Origin: Vampirovibrio chlorellavorus
Lineage (GTDB): Bacteria; Cyanobacteriota; Vampirovibrionia; Vampirovibrionales; Vampirovibrionaceae
Direction: 5' to 3'
DNA length: 64,000 bases
NCBI GenBank assembly: GCA_903866275.1
Contig: CAIPMU010000011.1
Coordinates: forward strand, 186,001 to 250,000
A program made the position numbers and the translations under genes. A model generated the notes under the pieces. That model did not search any database. It was not told the DNA's origin and was given only the letters and a program-made list of their open reading frames with translations. Position 1 is the first letter of the stretch; every line of letters begins with the position of its first letter. Shown here piece after piece: positions 1 to 8,500 of the stretch.

Positions 1-391
1 GGCGCAACACGTTCAGACTGATGGCGTGACGAATTGCCTCTGGCAGGTTGGATGAGAAATTCTGAATGGCCTCAGTATCCGCATACTGAGAGGCATAAGC
101 AACTGGTGGCGCGACAACCGGCTCACTTAAAGCCGGGGCGCTGGGAATGAGCGGAGGCTCTCGCAGGGGCTCACTCTTGAGCGTGGGAAAATCACAGGCT
201 GACAGGCAGGTCATCAGGCTCAATAAACCCAGTACGATGAGAGATTTGAGGGCAAGTTTAAAAGGGCGTTCAAGCCCGAATTCACGCGGCGCATTTACCA
301 GCGCCTCTGCTCGTCCCGCAAAGGACAGGCTTGCTATTGAGGCATGTCGGGTTTTGCCTGAATGGGCTTGGGGGAATGAATGACCACGCAT
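1..391 (-). CDS. Putative lipoprotein, N-terminal part (gene continues beyond window start)
   Basis: An open frame of about 130 codons starts with ATG at 391 and runs off the window at position 1 without a stop. After an arginine-containing N-terminal stretch of about 46 residues comes a hydrophobic segment (FKLALKSLIVLGLLSL) ending in LSAC, a good lipobox, so the mature protein would start at that cysteine and be lipid-anchored. The following 50 residues are rich in Pro, Ala and Glu, typical of a periplasmic linker. The n-region is longer than usual for a lipoprotein, so a later non-ATG start is possible. Function is not recognisable from this part. It is transcribed away from the FNR gene at 560. 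Confidence 0.6.
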   Translation of the reverse strand, partial: MRGHSFPQAHSGKTRHASIASLSFAGRAEALVNAPREFGLERPFKLALKSLIVLGLLSLMTCLSACDFPTLKSEPLREPPLIPSAPALSEPVVAPPVAYASQYADTEAIQNFSSNLPEAIRHAISLNVLR

Positions 392-494
392 ACGAGGACC
401 CTGACTTTAATCTCACTCATCGTTTTCTATTAATATGTTACAGTATTTTATAGATTGGTGATGCCTTGAGAAAAGCAGCCAGCGGCTTGAATCC

Positions 495-515
495 GCGTCT
501 CTTCGGCAGAGACGC
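495..515 (+). promoter_or_regulatory. Stem-loop in the FNR leader
   Basis: GCGTCTC and GAGACGC form a perfect 7-bp stem around a 7-nt loop, 44 bases upstream of the FNR start. There is no U-run after it, so it is not a standard terminator. It may structure the 5' leader of the FNR mRNA; its role is unknown. Confidence 0.4.
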
Positions 516-559
516 CGGATATACCGCCCCCAGTAGCAGTAAATGAGGTTCCGAGAGAG

Positions 560-1441
560 ATGAGCACCCCCACATCGGCTGAAATTCCCTCCAATATTTA
601 CAAGCCCAACAGTCCGCTGGAAGCCAAAGTGATTGAACACCGTCGTCTGACTGCCGAGGACTCACCCAACGACGTGCGGCATATTGTCTTTGATATTGCG
701 GCCAGTGATCTGCGCTACGTGGAAGGGCAAAGCATCGGGATTTTACCCCCGGGGCTGGATGCCAACGGCAAGCCTCACAAGCTGCGCCTGTATTCCATTG
801 CCTCCCCCGGCGTGGGAGATGATGGCCAAGGCAAGGGTGTTACCCTGTGCGTGAAGCGCGCCATCACCATAGACGCAGAAACCGGCGCAGAATACCACGG
901 CGTATGCTCTACGTTCTTGTGCGATTTAAGCGTGGGGCAGACCGCCCAACTCACCGGCCCCGTGGGCAAGGCGTTTATCATGCCCGATGTCCCCAACGCC
1001 AACCTGATCATGGTGGCCACCGGCACGGGGATTGCGCCGTTTCGGGCGTTTCTCAGCAAGCGATACCATCAGCTGCAGTCGCAAAGTGGCCAGACCTGGC
1101 TGTTCTTTGGCGCACAAACCCGCAAGGATTATCTTTACGAAACTGAGCTGGCCGACTATGCGAAAAACCCCGGCTGCAACATCATTACTGCCTTTAGCCG
1201 GGAAGAAAAAAACGCCCATGGTGGCCGCATGTACGTGCAACATCGCCTGATGGAGCATGGAGAAACCCTGTTTGAACTGCTCAAGAAACCGGAAACATTC
1301 TTCTACATTTGCGGCCTGCGGGGCATGGAAGCCGGTATTCTGGAAGGCTTGCAAGATATTGCCCAACAACAGGGCATTGATTGGAACGAATTTTTTGATA
1401 AATTGAAAGCTGAGAAGCGGTGGCACGTCGAAGTCTACTAA
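560..1441 (+). CDS. petH: Ferredoxin--NADP+ reductase, plant/cyanobacterial type
   Basis: Flavoenzyme of 293 residues exchanging electrons between ferredoxin (or flavodoxin) and NADP(H). Visible landmarks: FAD-binding RLYSIAS (76-82) and VCSTFL (105-110), NADP-binding GTGIAPFR (145-152), YICGLRGME (239-247), and the C-terminal WHVEVY ending in an aromatic residue that stacks on the flavin, a hallmark of plant-type FNRs. It has only the two-domain core; the phycobilisome-linker (CpcD-like) domain at the N-terminus of many cyanobacterial PetH proteins is absent. With no photosynthetic genes around, it probably runs in the NADPH to ferredoxin direction. An ETF-quinone oxidoreductase-like gene follows 57 bases later and may share the transcript. 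The family call is firm; direction of flow is inferred. Confidence 0.93.
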   Translation: MSTPTSAEIPSNIYKPNSPLEAKVIEHRRLTAEDSPNDVRHIVFDIAASDLRYVEGQSIGILPPGLDANGKPHKLRLYSIASPGVGDDGQGKGVTLCVKRAITIDAETGAEYHGVCSTFLCDLSVGQTAQLTGPVGKAFIMPDVPNANLIMVATGTGIAPFRAFLSKRYHQLQSQSGQTWLFFGAQTRKDYLYETELADYAKNPGCNIITAFSREEKNAHGGRMYVQHRLMEHGETLFELLKKPETFFYICGLRGMEAGILEGLQDIAQQQGIDWNEFFDKLKAEKRWHVEVY

Positions 1442-1498
1442 ACAGGCTTTAAACCGGAGTGCCGCCGTTCAGCGCCGCAACCATGCGGATCACTTTAG

Positions 1499-3250
1499 AT
1501 GATGGGGGCTCCGGCTATGTCTGATCGGGTTGAATACGATGTGTTGCTCATTGGAGGCAGTCCCTCCAATTTAATTCTGGCGCATCATCTGGTGGATTTG
1601 GCCATTGAAAGTGGCACAGCTTTTACCTTTGGCCTGCTGGAAAAAGGCAAAACCTTTGGCGCACATATTGTCAGTGGCGCGGTGTCTAACCCGCGGGTGC
1701 TGAAAAAAGTATTCCCCAAGCTCGAACAGACGGACTTCCCGCTGGAAGGCATTTGCCGCGAGAGCACCTTCTCGGTGCTGGGCAGCGAGAACGTCTGGCA
1801 TGTGCCCCGTCCCCTGATGCCGGATGGCGTCAAGAAGGAAGGCTACTATATTCTCACCCTGAGCCATGTGGTGCAGTGGCTGCAAGAGCAGCTGGAAGCG
1901 AAAGTGAACGCGGCGGAAAACATCCACGCCGATTTTTTCCCGGCTTTTGCGGCGCACCAGATTGTGTATGAAGACGATCGGGTGGTGGGCGTGCAAGTGG
2001 TGGAGCAAGCCGCGGGCAGCCCGGATGAAGAAAATATCTACGGGCGCGTGGTTTGCTTTGGCGATAAAGGCTTTCTCTCTCGCGATTTAATCGCCAAGTA
2101 CAACTTGCGCGATAACCCGCAAAAGTGGTCGGTGGGGGTCAAGGAAGTCTGGGAGTTGCCGAAGGAAAGGGATTTTAGTGGTCAGGTCTGGCACACCATG
2201 GGCTATCCGCTGGTGGATGGAACCTTTGGCGGTGGCTTTGTTTACGGGATGAAAGATCACAAGCTGACCATCGGCCTGATTGCCTCGCTGGACAGCGCCA
2301 ACCCCAACATCAACCCGCAGGAACGTCTGCAGGATTTAAAGAAGCACCCGTGGCTACAAGACATGATCAAAGGCGGCAAGCTTTTAAAATACGGAGCTGC
2401 CCTGTTGCCGGAAGGGGGCTATTACAGCCTGCCCAAACAGTTTCAGGTCGATGGCGCTTTAATGCTAGGCGATGCGCTTGGCGTGCTGGATGTCAGTTGC
2501 CTTTCCGGGGTGGATAAGGCCATGGAAACAGGCTATATCGCCGCTGAAGTGCTGCATGAGATTTTGAAAGCGGGCGGTGATTTCACGGCATCCGCGATGG
2601 CAGGATTCCAGCGTCAGGTGATGGACGGCTTTGTGGGACAGGAGCTGAAAAAAGGCCGCTACTTCCGGGAAGCCTGGGCGGAAAATCCCCGCTTGTTGGG
2701 CCAATACCTCCCCGAAGTGCTGGCGGGCATTGATGGCAGTAGCCCTTATGTGGGCTTGATTAGCGTAGGGCTAAAGAATAACCCCTTCACCGCGATGGGC
2801 GATGCCTTGCGCCTGAAGGGCATGATTGAAGGCACCCAAGACATTGGCGCGCTGCACTACAAGCCGGATTATCAGCACATTGTCCCCAACTTCAAAATCA
2901 CGCCATTGCGCACCGCCGCCTATGATGCTGAAACAATCGTTTCCCGGCCGGATGCAGTCTTTTATGCCGATCCCAAGTATCACGAGGGCAGCATGCACAT
3001 CGATGAGTTCAACGCCGATGTTTGCGTGCAGTGCATAGCCACCTATGAAAGCTTAGATCGGGCCACGCCCTGTGTCTCCGATTGTACCGCCGAAGTGCAT
3101 CGGGTGGATGAGGTGCAAGGCTTGCACAAACACGGCATGTCGCTGGAGAACTGCGTTCAGTGCCGCACCTGTGAAATCGTCTGCCCGGAAGTGAACCTGA
3201 AAGTTCGCCCCGCCGAAAATGGCTCTGGGCCAGATTTTACAGGATTATAA
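1499..3250 (+). CDS. ETF-quinone oxidoreductase (FixC/ETFDH)-like flavoprotein with Cys-rich C-terminus
   Basis: 583 residues resembling electron-transfer-flavoprotein:ubiquinone oxidoreductase, a monotopic membrane flavo-iron-sulphur protein that passes electrons from ETF to quinone. The N-terminus has the Rossmann start and the conserved LLEKG...GAHIVSGAV region, and the C-terminus ends like ETFDH (GPDFTGL). Two things are odd. The dinucleotide motif reads IGGSPSN where the family normally has GAGPAG. The C-terminus has eight cysteines: C552, C555, C558 and C562-P in the ferredoxin spacing CxxCxxCxxxCP, plus an extra CxxC (509, 512) and CxxxC (525, 529). No etfAB genes are visible. A start at the ATG at 1517 is preferable on ribosome-binding grounds (GGGGG eight bases upstream); the ATG at 1499 has none. 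Confidence 0.8.
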   Translation: MMGAPAMSDRVEYDVLLIGGSPSNLILAHHLVDLAIESGTAFTFGLLEKGKTFGAHIVSGAVSNPRVLKKVFPKLEQTDFPLEGICRESTFSVLGSENVWHVPRPLMPDGVKKEGYYILTLSHVVQWLQEQLEAKVNAAENIHADFFPAFAAHQIVYEDDRVVGVQVVEQAAGSPDEENIYGRVVCFGDKGFLSRDLIAKYNLRDNPQKWSVGVKEVWELPKERDFSGQVWHTMGYPLVDGTFGGGFVYGMKDHKLTIGLIASLDSANPNINPQERLQDLKKHPWLQDMIKGGKLLKYGAALLPEGGYYSLPKQFQVDGALMLGDALGVLDVSCLSGVDKAMETGYIAAEVLHEILKAGGDFTASAMAGFQRQVMDGFVGQELKKGRYFREAWAENPRLLGQYLPEVLAGIDGSSPYVGLISVGLKNNPFTAMGDALRLKGMIEGTQDIGALHYKPDYQHIVPNFKITPLRTAAYDAETIVSRPDAVFYADPKYHEGSMHIDEFNADVCVQCIATYESLDRATPCVSDCTAEVHRVDEVQGLHKHGMSLENCVQCRTCEIVCPEVNLKVRPAENGSGPDFTGL

Positions 3251-3293
3251 ACCCTAGCGGATATTCTAGCCTGATGCCGCAACTTTCGCGCGC

Positions 3294-3731
3294 TTAGAGT
3301 CCACCGTGCCAATAGGACCAGATATATGGCCAAAAAATCAGCGCACCAATAATGGCCGTGCCGATGGCCGTGGTCAGGCAGGCCCCGGCAGCAATGTCTT
3401 TCACCCGTCGGGCGTAGTCGTTGTATTGCCCGTCCACCAGCATGTCCACTAAATATTCCAGAGCGGTATTTATCAACTCCACGGCCACCATGATCACAAT
3501 ACACATGATCAGCAGCGCCCACTCCCACCGGCTGATCCGAAAGTAGCATCCGGCAGACAGGACCATCAGCGTGAGAGCGGCATGGGTCCGAAGGTTGCGC
3601 TCACTATGGAAGGCAAACCTAAGCCCATTACAGGCAAAGCCCAGGCTGTGCCAAAAGCTTTTCGATTTAAACGGATGCTCCGGAGTCGGTTGATTCATGG
3701 CTGGATGCTTCAGGTTGGTGCTCATGGACAT
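3294..3731 (-). CDS. dgkA: Prokaryotic diacylglycerol/undecaprenol kinase
   Basis: Small integral membrane kinase of 145 residues that phosphorylates diacylglycerol or undecaprenol with ATP, recycling lipid carriers. Key residues are ERN (44-46), ELINTALE (85-92) followed by VDM (95-97), and KDIAAGA (111-117), with three predicted membrane helices. It lies directly downstream of ybeY and pgpH-like genes on the same strand, an arrangement common in Firmicutes and cyanobacteria. The N-terminal 20 residues before the core are polar; M3 or M12 could be the true start. Whether the lipid substrate is diacylglycerol or undecaprenol cannot be read from sequence alone. Confidence 0.9.
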   Translation of the reverse strand: MSMSTNLKHPAMNQPTPEHPFKSKSFWHSLGFACNGLRFAFHSERNLRTHAALTLMVLSAGCYFRISRWEWALLIMCIVIMVAVELINTALEYLVDMLVDGQYNDYARRVKDIAAGACLTTAIGTAIIGALIFWPYIWSYWHGGL

Positions 3732-3764
3732 CAGTTTCAGTGGACGACTGGACGGGTGTTACTT

Positions 3765-4346
3765 TCAGGGCATGTCGGCTGAAGCAACTTCGGGAAAGGT
3801 GGCGGCCAGCACCCGTTTTTGAATGTGGACCACTTTTTCAAATTTCTCCATCGTATCGTGGTGCATGCCAAACAGATGCAGCATGCCATGAACGAAGCGC
3901 TCCAGTAAATAGTGCTCCAGCGGCTGATGGGGTGATACTTCGATGGCTGCTCTGGCGTAATCAATGGAGACAAAGACAGAGCCCAGTTGCAACACGGGCA
4001 TGCTCAGCCACAGTTCCGGATCCGGGGCATCGGCCAGCATGGTAAAGGTCAAGACATCGGTGGGGCTATCTTTTTTGCGGTATTCCAGATTCAGGCTCTG
4101 CATGGTCTCATTGGTCGTCCAGGCCAGCTCCACTTCCAACACTTTGCCCTTCAGCTGCAGGGGAATGGCCACATACACCTGTTCTTCGTCAATGATTCGC
4201 AGGAAGGCAGGCCAAGCGGTTTCGATTAGCCCGCTCAAGGTGCCGATGAGGGCATCCGGCAGGAGCTCATCTGCAAAAATTTCCAGACACAGGAAGGGCA
4301 TGGAAAGCGTGGTGATGTAATTGCGGGTAAAAGAGCGCTCTACCAT
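3765..4346 (-). CDS. ybeY: Endoribonuclease YbeY (rRNA maturation and quality control)
   Basis: Zn-dependent endoribonuclease family involved in 16S rRNA 3'-end maturation and ribosome quality control. The signature HGMLHLFGMHH supplies the three zinc-ligand histidines at spacing H-x3-H-x5-H (153, 157 and 163 from the start used here); the usual GYDH is GMHH, with the Asp replaced by His. The preceding N-x-x-YRKKDSPTDVLTF stretch is also typical. The start at 4346 lies 13 bases after the end of the upstream pgpH-like gene; an in-frame ATG at 4394 would overlap that gene by 35 bases and has no better ribosome binding site. Confidence 0.9.
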   Translation of the reverse strand: MVERSFTRNYITTLSMPFLCLEIFADELLPDALIGTLSGLIETAWPAFLRIIDEEQVYVAIPLQLKGKVLEVELAWTTNETMQSLNLEYRKKDSPTDVLTFTMLADAPDPELWLSMPVLQLGSVFVSIDYARAAIEVSPHQPLEHYLLERFVHGMLHLFGMHHDTMEKFEKVVHIQKRVLAATFPEVASADMP

Positions 4347-4359
4347 AATCAGGGCTTGG

Positions 4360-6669
4360 TTACTCCGGTTTTTTCTGTGCCTGTTTTGGCGCATCCTGCA
4401 TGCCGCTTGGGTCTTCCACGACCGTGCCGGGCATCTTGCGGCCCAGTTCGCGCATCATGTTCTGCTGGTACTCGATCCGGCTGTGTTGAATGCCCCGCAA
4501 CACGCGCACAAAGGTCTGCTTGATCCGGTGAATATCCTGAAACGTAATGGGGCAATTGTCAAACTGTCCGTCTTCAATCCGCTGGTGAATGATCTTGTCG
4601 ATGCGTTCTTCCACCTGTGCCACCGACGGGGTTTTCAAGGCCCGCACCGCCGATTCGCAGGCATCGGCCAGCATGACGATGGCCGTTTCCCGGCTGCCCG
4701 GCTTGGGGCCGGGATAGCGGAACTGGGACTTGTTCACATTCTCCACGCCTTCTTCAATACAGGCTTTGTTATAGAAGTAGCCAGCGGTCAGGGTGCCGTG
4801 ATGCTCGGTCATAAACTTCATCAGCACTTCCGGCAGTTTGTGTTGCTTGGCCATCTCGATGCTGTCGCGGGGGTGAGCCGTAATCACCATCTTGCTGAGG
4901 CGCGGGGTGAGTTTATCGTGCGGGTTTTCCACCCCAAAGTAGGCCTGATTTTCAATGAAGAACAGGGGCCGTTTCATCTTGCCGATATCGTGATACAGGC
5001 AGCCCACGCGGGTGAGCAAGGCGTTGGCCCCCACCGATTCCGCAGCGGCTTCGGCCAACGTGGCCACCATCAGGCTGTGGTGAAAGGTGCCGGGGGCTTC
5101 AAACTGCATGCGTTTGAGCAAGGGGTGATCGTGGTTGCCAATTTCCATCAGCGTGTAGGGCGTGACCAGCTGAAAAATGGCTTCCAGCAGGGGCAGGCTA
5201 CCAATGGTCAAAATCCCGGAGAAAATCCCACTGAAGAGCCCGCAGGCCAGCAGACGCAGACCGGGCAACGTCCAGCCCAAGGCATCCATAGAGCTGGACC
5301 AGGGAGCCAGCCCGAAAATGGCAGGCTTCATCAGGCTGAGGGCCATGATGATCAACGTGTTGGTAATGCCCACAAACAGACCGGCATACATCAGCTGGCT
5401 GCGATCGCTGTAACTGATGCGCTTGTTGAGAATGTAGATACCCATGTAGCTACCAAATAACAGCACGGTGAGGCTTTGAAAGTTACCCCGCATGGTTAAA
5501 GCCAGCAGAAACACCAACAGGGTGGTAGTTAGCACGCTGAAGTGAGGGTGCATAAAGATAGCCAGCGTGAGAGAGATGGCGGCCAGGGGAAAGGCGTAAA
5601 TGGGAATATCACCAAAGGCCCCTGAATCCTGTAACTGAAAAAAGATGACGGAGATGAGCACCAACGAGGTGATCAACGCGGCGTAGGCAGGCTTGAAAAA
5701 ATCACGGTTCTTGAAGTTGTAGAGGTAGCTCCACAAGGTAAACACAAACAGCATGCACAGCAGAAAAATACCGATACAAGTAATCCAATTATTGCTATTG
5801 TGCGCCTTGCCCAGTTTTTCCAGTGCATTCAGGGCCACTGGACTGACTTTATCGCCCCGCCCGACGATACGCTCCCCGACCTTGTATACCCGTGTTTCTG
5901 GCTGCAAAGCGATCTGATCTGCCACGACGAGCTGTTTCTTTTTCATGGCCGCTTCATCCAGAATCAGGTTGGGTTCCAGATTGGCATCCACCAGAAATTC
6001 AATCAAATCCCGGTACATGGGACGATAACCGGTATCGGGGATGCTCTGGCGAATGGTGGCGCTGCGCTTGAGTTGCTCATCCGCTTCAGTGAAACCGTTT
6101 TTCAGAATGTGTTGCATCGCTTTTTGAGTGGACAAATGGATCTGATCCCAGTCGGCCGTGGGGATGGTCCGTCTCAAGTAGCGCCCATAAATCCCTTGGG
6201 CATTGGGCTTGTCTATCGTGAGCTTCTGGTAGGCTTCATATCGCTCTAGAGGCTTGCGCTCCGGGTCTGTGACCAGATTCCCCAGTTCGCTCAGAAACTT
6301 GTCCAGTCCGCTTAAAATGTCCTGATTGTGCGGTTCTGCATCCTGATAGACCGGCGGAATGCTCTGGCGGGTGCGGTCAATCTTGCGCTGGGTGGCTTCC
6401 TTGTCGGTAATTTCCAGTCGGGCATCGGCAAAGACATCGACGAGACTAACGCCGTTGCGGTCAATCCCGCGATTAATGTCGATATAGCTGAGGCTGATGA
6501 TGCCTGTGAGCAAAAAGACCAGTATAACGCCAATCGAGAGGGTGAGGCCATGACTGGAAAATGCCTGGGCCAGGAATCGCCGGAGCATGCGAAGCCCCCA
6601 GGGCTTACCATGTTGCACGGCGTCTGGTAAATGGTGATCTTCAGAATCTTGTAAAAGTTTCACCGTCAA
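4360..6669 (-). CDS. pgpH: PgpH-like 7TM HD-domain phosphodiesterase (c-di-AMP hydrolase family)
   Basis: 769-residue membrane phosphodiesterase of the 7TMR-HD family, whose studied members hydrolyse cyclic di-AMP to pApA. Order: one N-terminal helix (about 41-62), a large extracytoplasmic 7TMR-HDED domain (about 65-295), seven membrane helices (about 297-505), then a cytoplasmic HD domain with H530/H531, HDIGK (560-564), H599, HH (623-624) and D669. The full set of metal ligands is present, so the enzyme should be active. The Pro/Gln/Lys-rich tail (about 745-769) is probably disordered. It heads a minus-strand unit with ybeY and dgkA. The start codon is TTG at 6669 (or GTG at 6663). No diadenylate cyclase gene is in the window, so c-di-AMP signalling is inferred from family only. 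Confidence 0.88.
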   Translation of the reverse strand: MTVKLLQDSEDHHLPDAVQHGKPWGLRMLRRFLAQAFSSHGLTLSIGVILVFLLTGIISLSYIDINRGIDRNGVSLVDVFADARLEITDKEATQRKIDRTRQSIPPVYQDAEPHNQDILSGLDKFLSELGNLVTDPERKPLERYEAYQKLTIDKPNAQGIYGRYLRRTIPTADWDQIHLSTQKAMQHILKNGFTEADEQLKRSATIRQSIPDTGYRPMYRDLIEFLVDANLEPNLILDEAAMKKKQLVVADQIALQPETRVYKVGERIVGRGDKVSPVALNALEKLGKAHNSNNWITCIGIFLLCMLFVFTLWSYLYNFKNRDFFKPAYAALITSLVLISVIFFQLQDSGAFGDIPIYAFPLAAISLTLAIFMHPHFSVLTTTLLVFLLALTMRGNFQSLTVLLFGSYMGIYILNKRISYSDRSQLMYAGLFVGITNTLIIMALSLMKPAIFGLAPWSSSMDALGWTLPGLRLLACGLFSGIFSGILTIGSLPLLEAIFQLVTPYTLMEIGNHDHPLLKRMQFEAPGTFHHSLMVATLAEAAAESVGANALLTRVGCLYHDIGKMKRPLFFIENQAYFGVENPHDKLTPRLSKMVITAHPRDSIEMAKQHKLPEVLMKFMTEHHGTLTAGYFYNKACIEEGVENVNKSQFRYPGPKPGSRETAIVMLADACESAVRALKTPSVAQVEERIDKIIHQRIEDGQFDNCPITFQDIHRIKQTFVRVLRGIQHSRIEYQQNMMRELGRKMPGTVVEDPSGMQDAPKQAQKKPE

Positions 6670-6946
6670 AATCCAGCTTGTTTAGTCAGGGTAAAGGCAG
6701 CTAGCGTCTTTACGGGATTGAATCTGCAACCGATTGGCTTTACCGGGTTTGGCTCACGGCCTGCCCATCAAAAGTTTCACTATTGTAGCCTGATTTTCCA
6801 CTGTCGTGCGTAAAAATCCACCAGACAGCTTATAGTTTACTGCTTAGCTTGCGATTATGATGAGTGTAACTGACGAGTTTTCTGGTCCGGCAAACGGGGG
6901 CACTACCAACCCACGCCGGTTTTACGCATGAAGAAGGGGTTTTCGC

Positions 6947-7135
6947 ATGCAAAAAAATCCTCAGAAATCCGGAATAGAGGCGCCCAAAACACCTCAGACA
7001 GAAACCACGCATCCACACCCGGTGACGCAAGGCGCCAGCTTTGATCACACTGGCACGCTCTCGGAATTGAAAAAGTTACAGGACACCACCAAGTTCGACA
7101 AGGCGCGTTTCAGTTTCCGCTTATACAAGCGTTAG
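6947..7135 (+). CDS. Small hypothetical protein, 62 residues
   Basis: An ATG preceded by a strong AAGAAGGGG ribosome binding site opens a 62-codon frame. The product is polar, has no membrane segment, and ends in a basic aromatic stretch (FDKARFSFRLYKR). No known family is recognised. It sits in the gap between the divergent pgpH-like gene and the uracil-DNA glycosylase gene, and its stop is directly followed by a candidate promoter for the latter. The ribosome binding site is the main support. Confidence 0.5.
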   Translation: MQKNPQKSGIEAPKTPQTETTHPHPVTQGASFDHTGTLSELKKLQDTTKFDKARFSFRLYKR

Positions 7136-7139
7136 GGTA

Positions 7140-7167
7140 TTGTATCGGACCACTGGGTCTTTATGCT
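7140..7167 (+). promoter_or_regulatory. Candidate sigma-70-type promoter for the uracil-DNA glycosylase gene
   Basis: TTGTAT (7140-7145) and TATGCT (7162-7167) are 16 bases apart, giving a predicted transcription start near 7174. This lies after the first in-frame ATG of the downstream gene (7163) and so supports the start at 7217. Confidence 0.4.
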
Positions 7168-7216
7168 AGGATGCCTCTCGTTTCAGGTGCATTCAGTTGA
7201 GAGGAATACTGGCAGC

Positions 7217-7891
7217 ATGCAAAAAACGCTCACCGGACACGATGCGGAGTCCGCTTCCGTTTTTACGCCGGCAATGGCAGTTGAGAGCTCAGAAGATTGT
7301 AGCACTGAGCCGAGTCTGAACACGCTAGCTCGTCAGGCAGCGGAATGTACCCGGTGTGCGCTGTCTCAAACCCGAAACCACGTGGTGTTTGCCGAGGGAA
7401 ACCCTCAAGCGCCCCTCATGCTGATTGGGGAGGCTCCTGGACAGCAGGAAGATGAGACGGGGCGTCCCTTTGTGGGTCGGGCGGGACAGTTACTCACCCA
7501 GCTGTTGGCATCGGTCGGTATTACCCGCCCCAATGATATTTATATCTGCAACACCGTGAAATGCCGCCCGCCCCAGAACCGGAAGCCAGAGCCTACCGAA
7601 CTGGCGGCCTGTTTCCCCTATTTAGAGGGCCAGATTCTGGCCGTGAGACCGAGACTCATTCTGCTGGCGGGTGCTACCGCAGTGCAGAATATGCTCAAAA
7701 CCAAGGTCGGCATCAGCAAGTTGCGGGGACAGTGGTTTGATACCCCATTTGCCGGGGCCAAGGCCAAGGCCATGCCCATTTTTCATCTCTCCTACCTGCT
7801 TCGCAATCACTCACAGGCCGAAGACAGTCCCCGTTGGCTGATGGCGCAGGACTTGCAAGAAATCCGCCGCCAGCTGGATGCGCTGCGGTAA
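7217..7891 (+). CDS. Uracil-DNA glycosylase, family 4 (iron-sulphur type)
   Basis: Base-excision repair enzyme removing uracil from DNA. Four cysteines that ligate the [4Fe-4S] cluster are visible as CxxC (44, 47) plus C116 and C132; the uracil-binding GEAPG lies at 71-75, and NTVKCRPPQNRKP is the typical loop. The C-terminal motif, usually HPS, is HLS here (H190). The first in-frame ATG is at 7163, but it falls inside a likely -10 element; the ATG at 7217 has GAGAGG about 12 bases upstream and gives the normal 224-residue length. The N-terminal 30 residues before the core are poorly conserved in this family. Confidence 0.9.
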   Translation: MQKTLTGHDAESASVFTPAMAVESSEDCSTEPSLNTLARQAAECTRCALSQTRNHVVFAEGNPQAPLMLIGEAPGQQEDETGRPFVGRAGQLLTQLLASVGITRPNDIYICNTVKCRPPQNRKPEPTELAACFPYLEGQILAVRPRLILLAGATAVQNMLKTKVGISKLRGQWFDTPFAGAKAKAMPIFHLSYLLRNHSQAEDSPRWLMAQDLQEIRRQLDALR

Positions 7892-7934
7892 AGTAACCCA
7901 ATGGACAAACGCGTGAAAAACTGTTCCACTGCTT

Positions 7935-8153
7935 TTAGTGGTGATGATACCGATACCATTCCTGATAAAAGGCAAAGGAACCCGTGAGTTCATCACAAAA
8001 ATCGAGCCAGAGGCCCCAGTAGTAATCACTGAGCAGGTGCACTTTTTTCCAGAAGCCTGTCCATCGTTCAGAAGTATCTGGTTCATGCGACCACTGGTGC
8101 TCGGAAAAGAGCATATCCAGGGTGGCTGCAATGTGGGCTGATGAGTCGGACAT
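7935..8153 (-). CDS. Small acidic, aromatic-rich hypothetical protein
   Basis: 72 residues starting at an ATG with a near-perfect CAGGAGGATCTC ribosome binding site; a longer frame reaches 8219 but has no such signal. The sequence is rich in Trp, Tyr, His and acidic residues and has a YYWGLWLDFCDE segment, no signal peptide and one cysteine, and ends in YRYHHH. No family is recognised. It converges on the uracil-DNA glycosylase gene, ending 43 bases after that gene's stop. Confidence 0.65.
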   Translation of the reverse strand: MSDSSAHIAATLDMLFSEHQWSHEPDTSERWTGFWKKVHLLSDYYWGLWLDFCDELTGSFAFYQEWYRYHHH

Positions 8154-8370
8154 GAGATCCTCCTGCTGCCAATTCGGGATGAATTGCCGCTTCGGCATAT
8201 AGCATTTAAATAAAAACAATATCTGGGCAAAAATTGCCTTTGCAGTCCCGTTAAAGGGAGATTATTTTTTGGATTTTCAACATTCAGCGTGACTACTGAA
8301 CCGGCAAACAGCCCAATATTCCTGATAAATTCAACCATCAAAACGAAAAGTGACTGAAAAACCGTTCATT

Positions 8371-8428
8371 TCGGATTTTAAACTCCGAAGAGTCTTTCCA
8401 GAGAATGCTCCGAGAAATTTTCGAAAAT
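8371..8428. promoter_or_regulatory. Two dyad symmetries upstream of a small exported protein
   Basis: TTCGGA-N8-TCCGAA at 8371-8390 and the 12-base perfect palindrome ATTTTCGAAAAT at 8417-8428 lie 73-130 bases before the ATG at 8501, in the intergenic region between divergent small genes. They look like protein-binding sites or small RNA hairpins; no clear promoter could be placed with confidence. Confidence 0.35.
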
Positions 8429-8500
8429 CGGGAACTCAGCGCTGTATTTTACATCTTTTAACTCAACAGGATCCCCAAGCAGTAGAAAGCGAGTGTTCGC

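Noticed and set aside
5400-5409. A GCGATCGC site as a cyanobacterial HIP1 repeat
   Set aside because: I noticed this motif only once while reading, about what chance allows in 64 kb, so it gives no support for HIP1 enrichment.
4321-5460. Long plus-strand frame (379 codons) opposite the pgpH-like gene
   Set aside because: It lies fully antisense to a well-supported HD-domain gene, has no ribosome binding site and its translation is rich in His, Gln and Arg, as expected from the complement of real codons.
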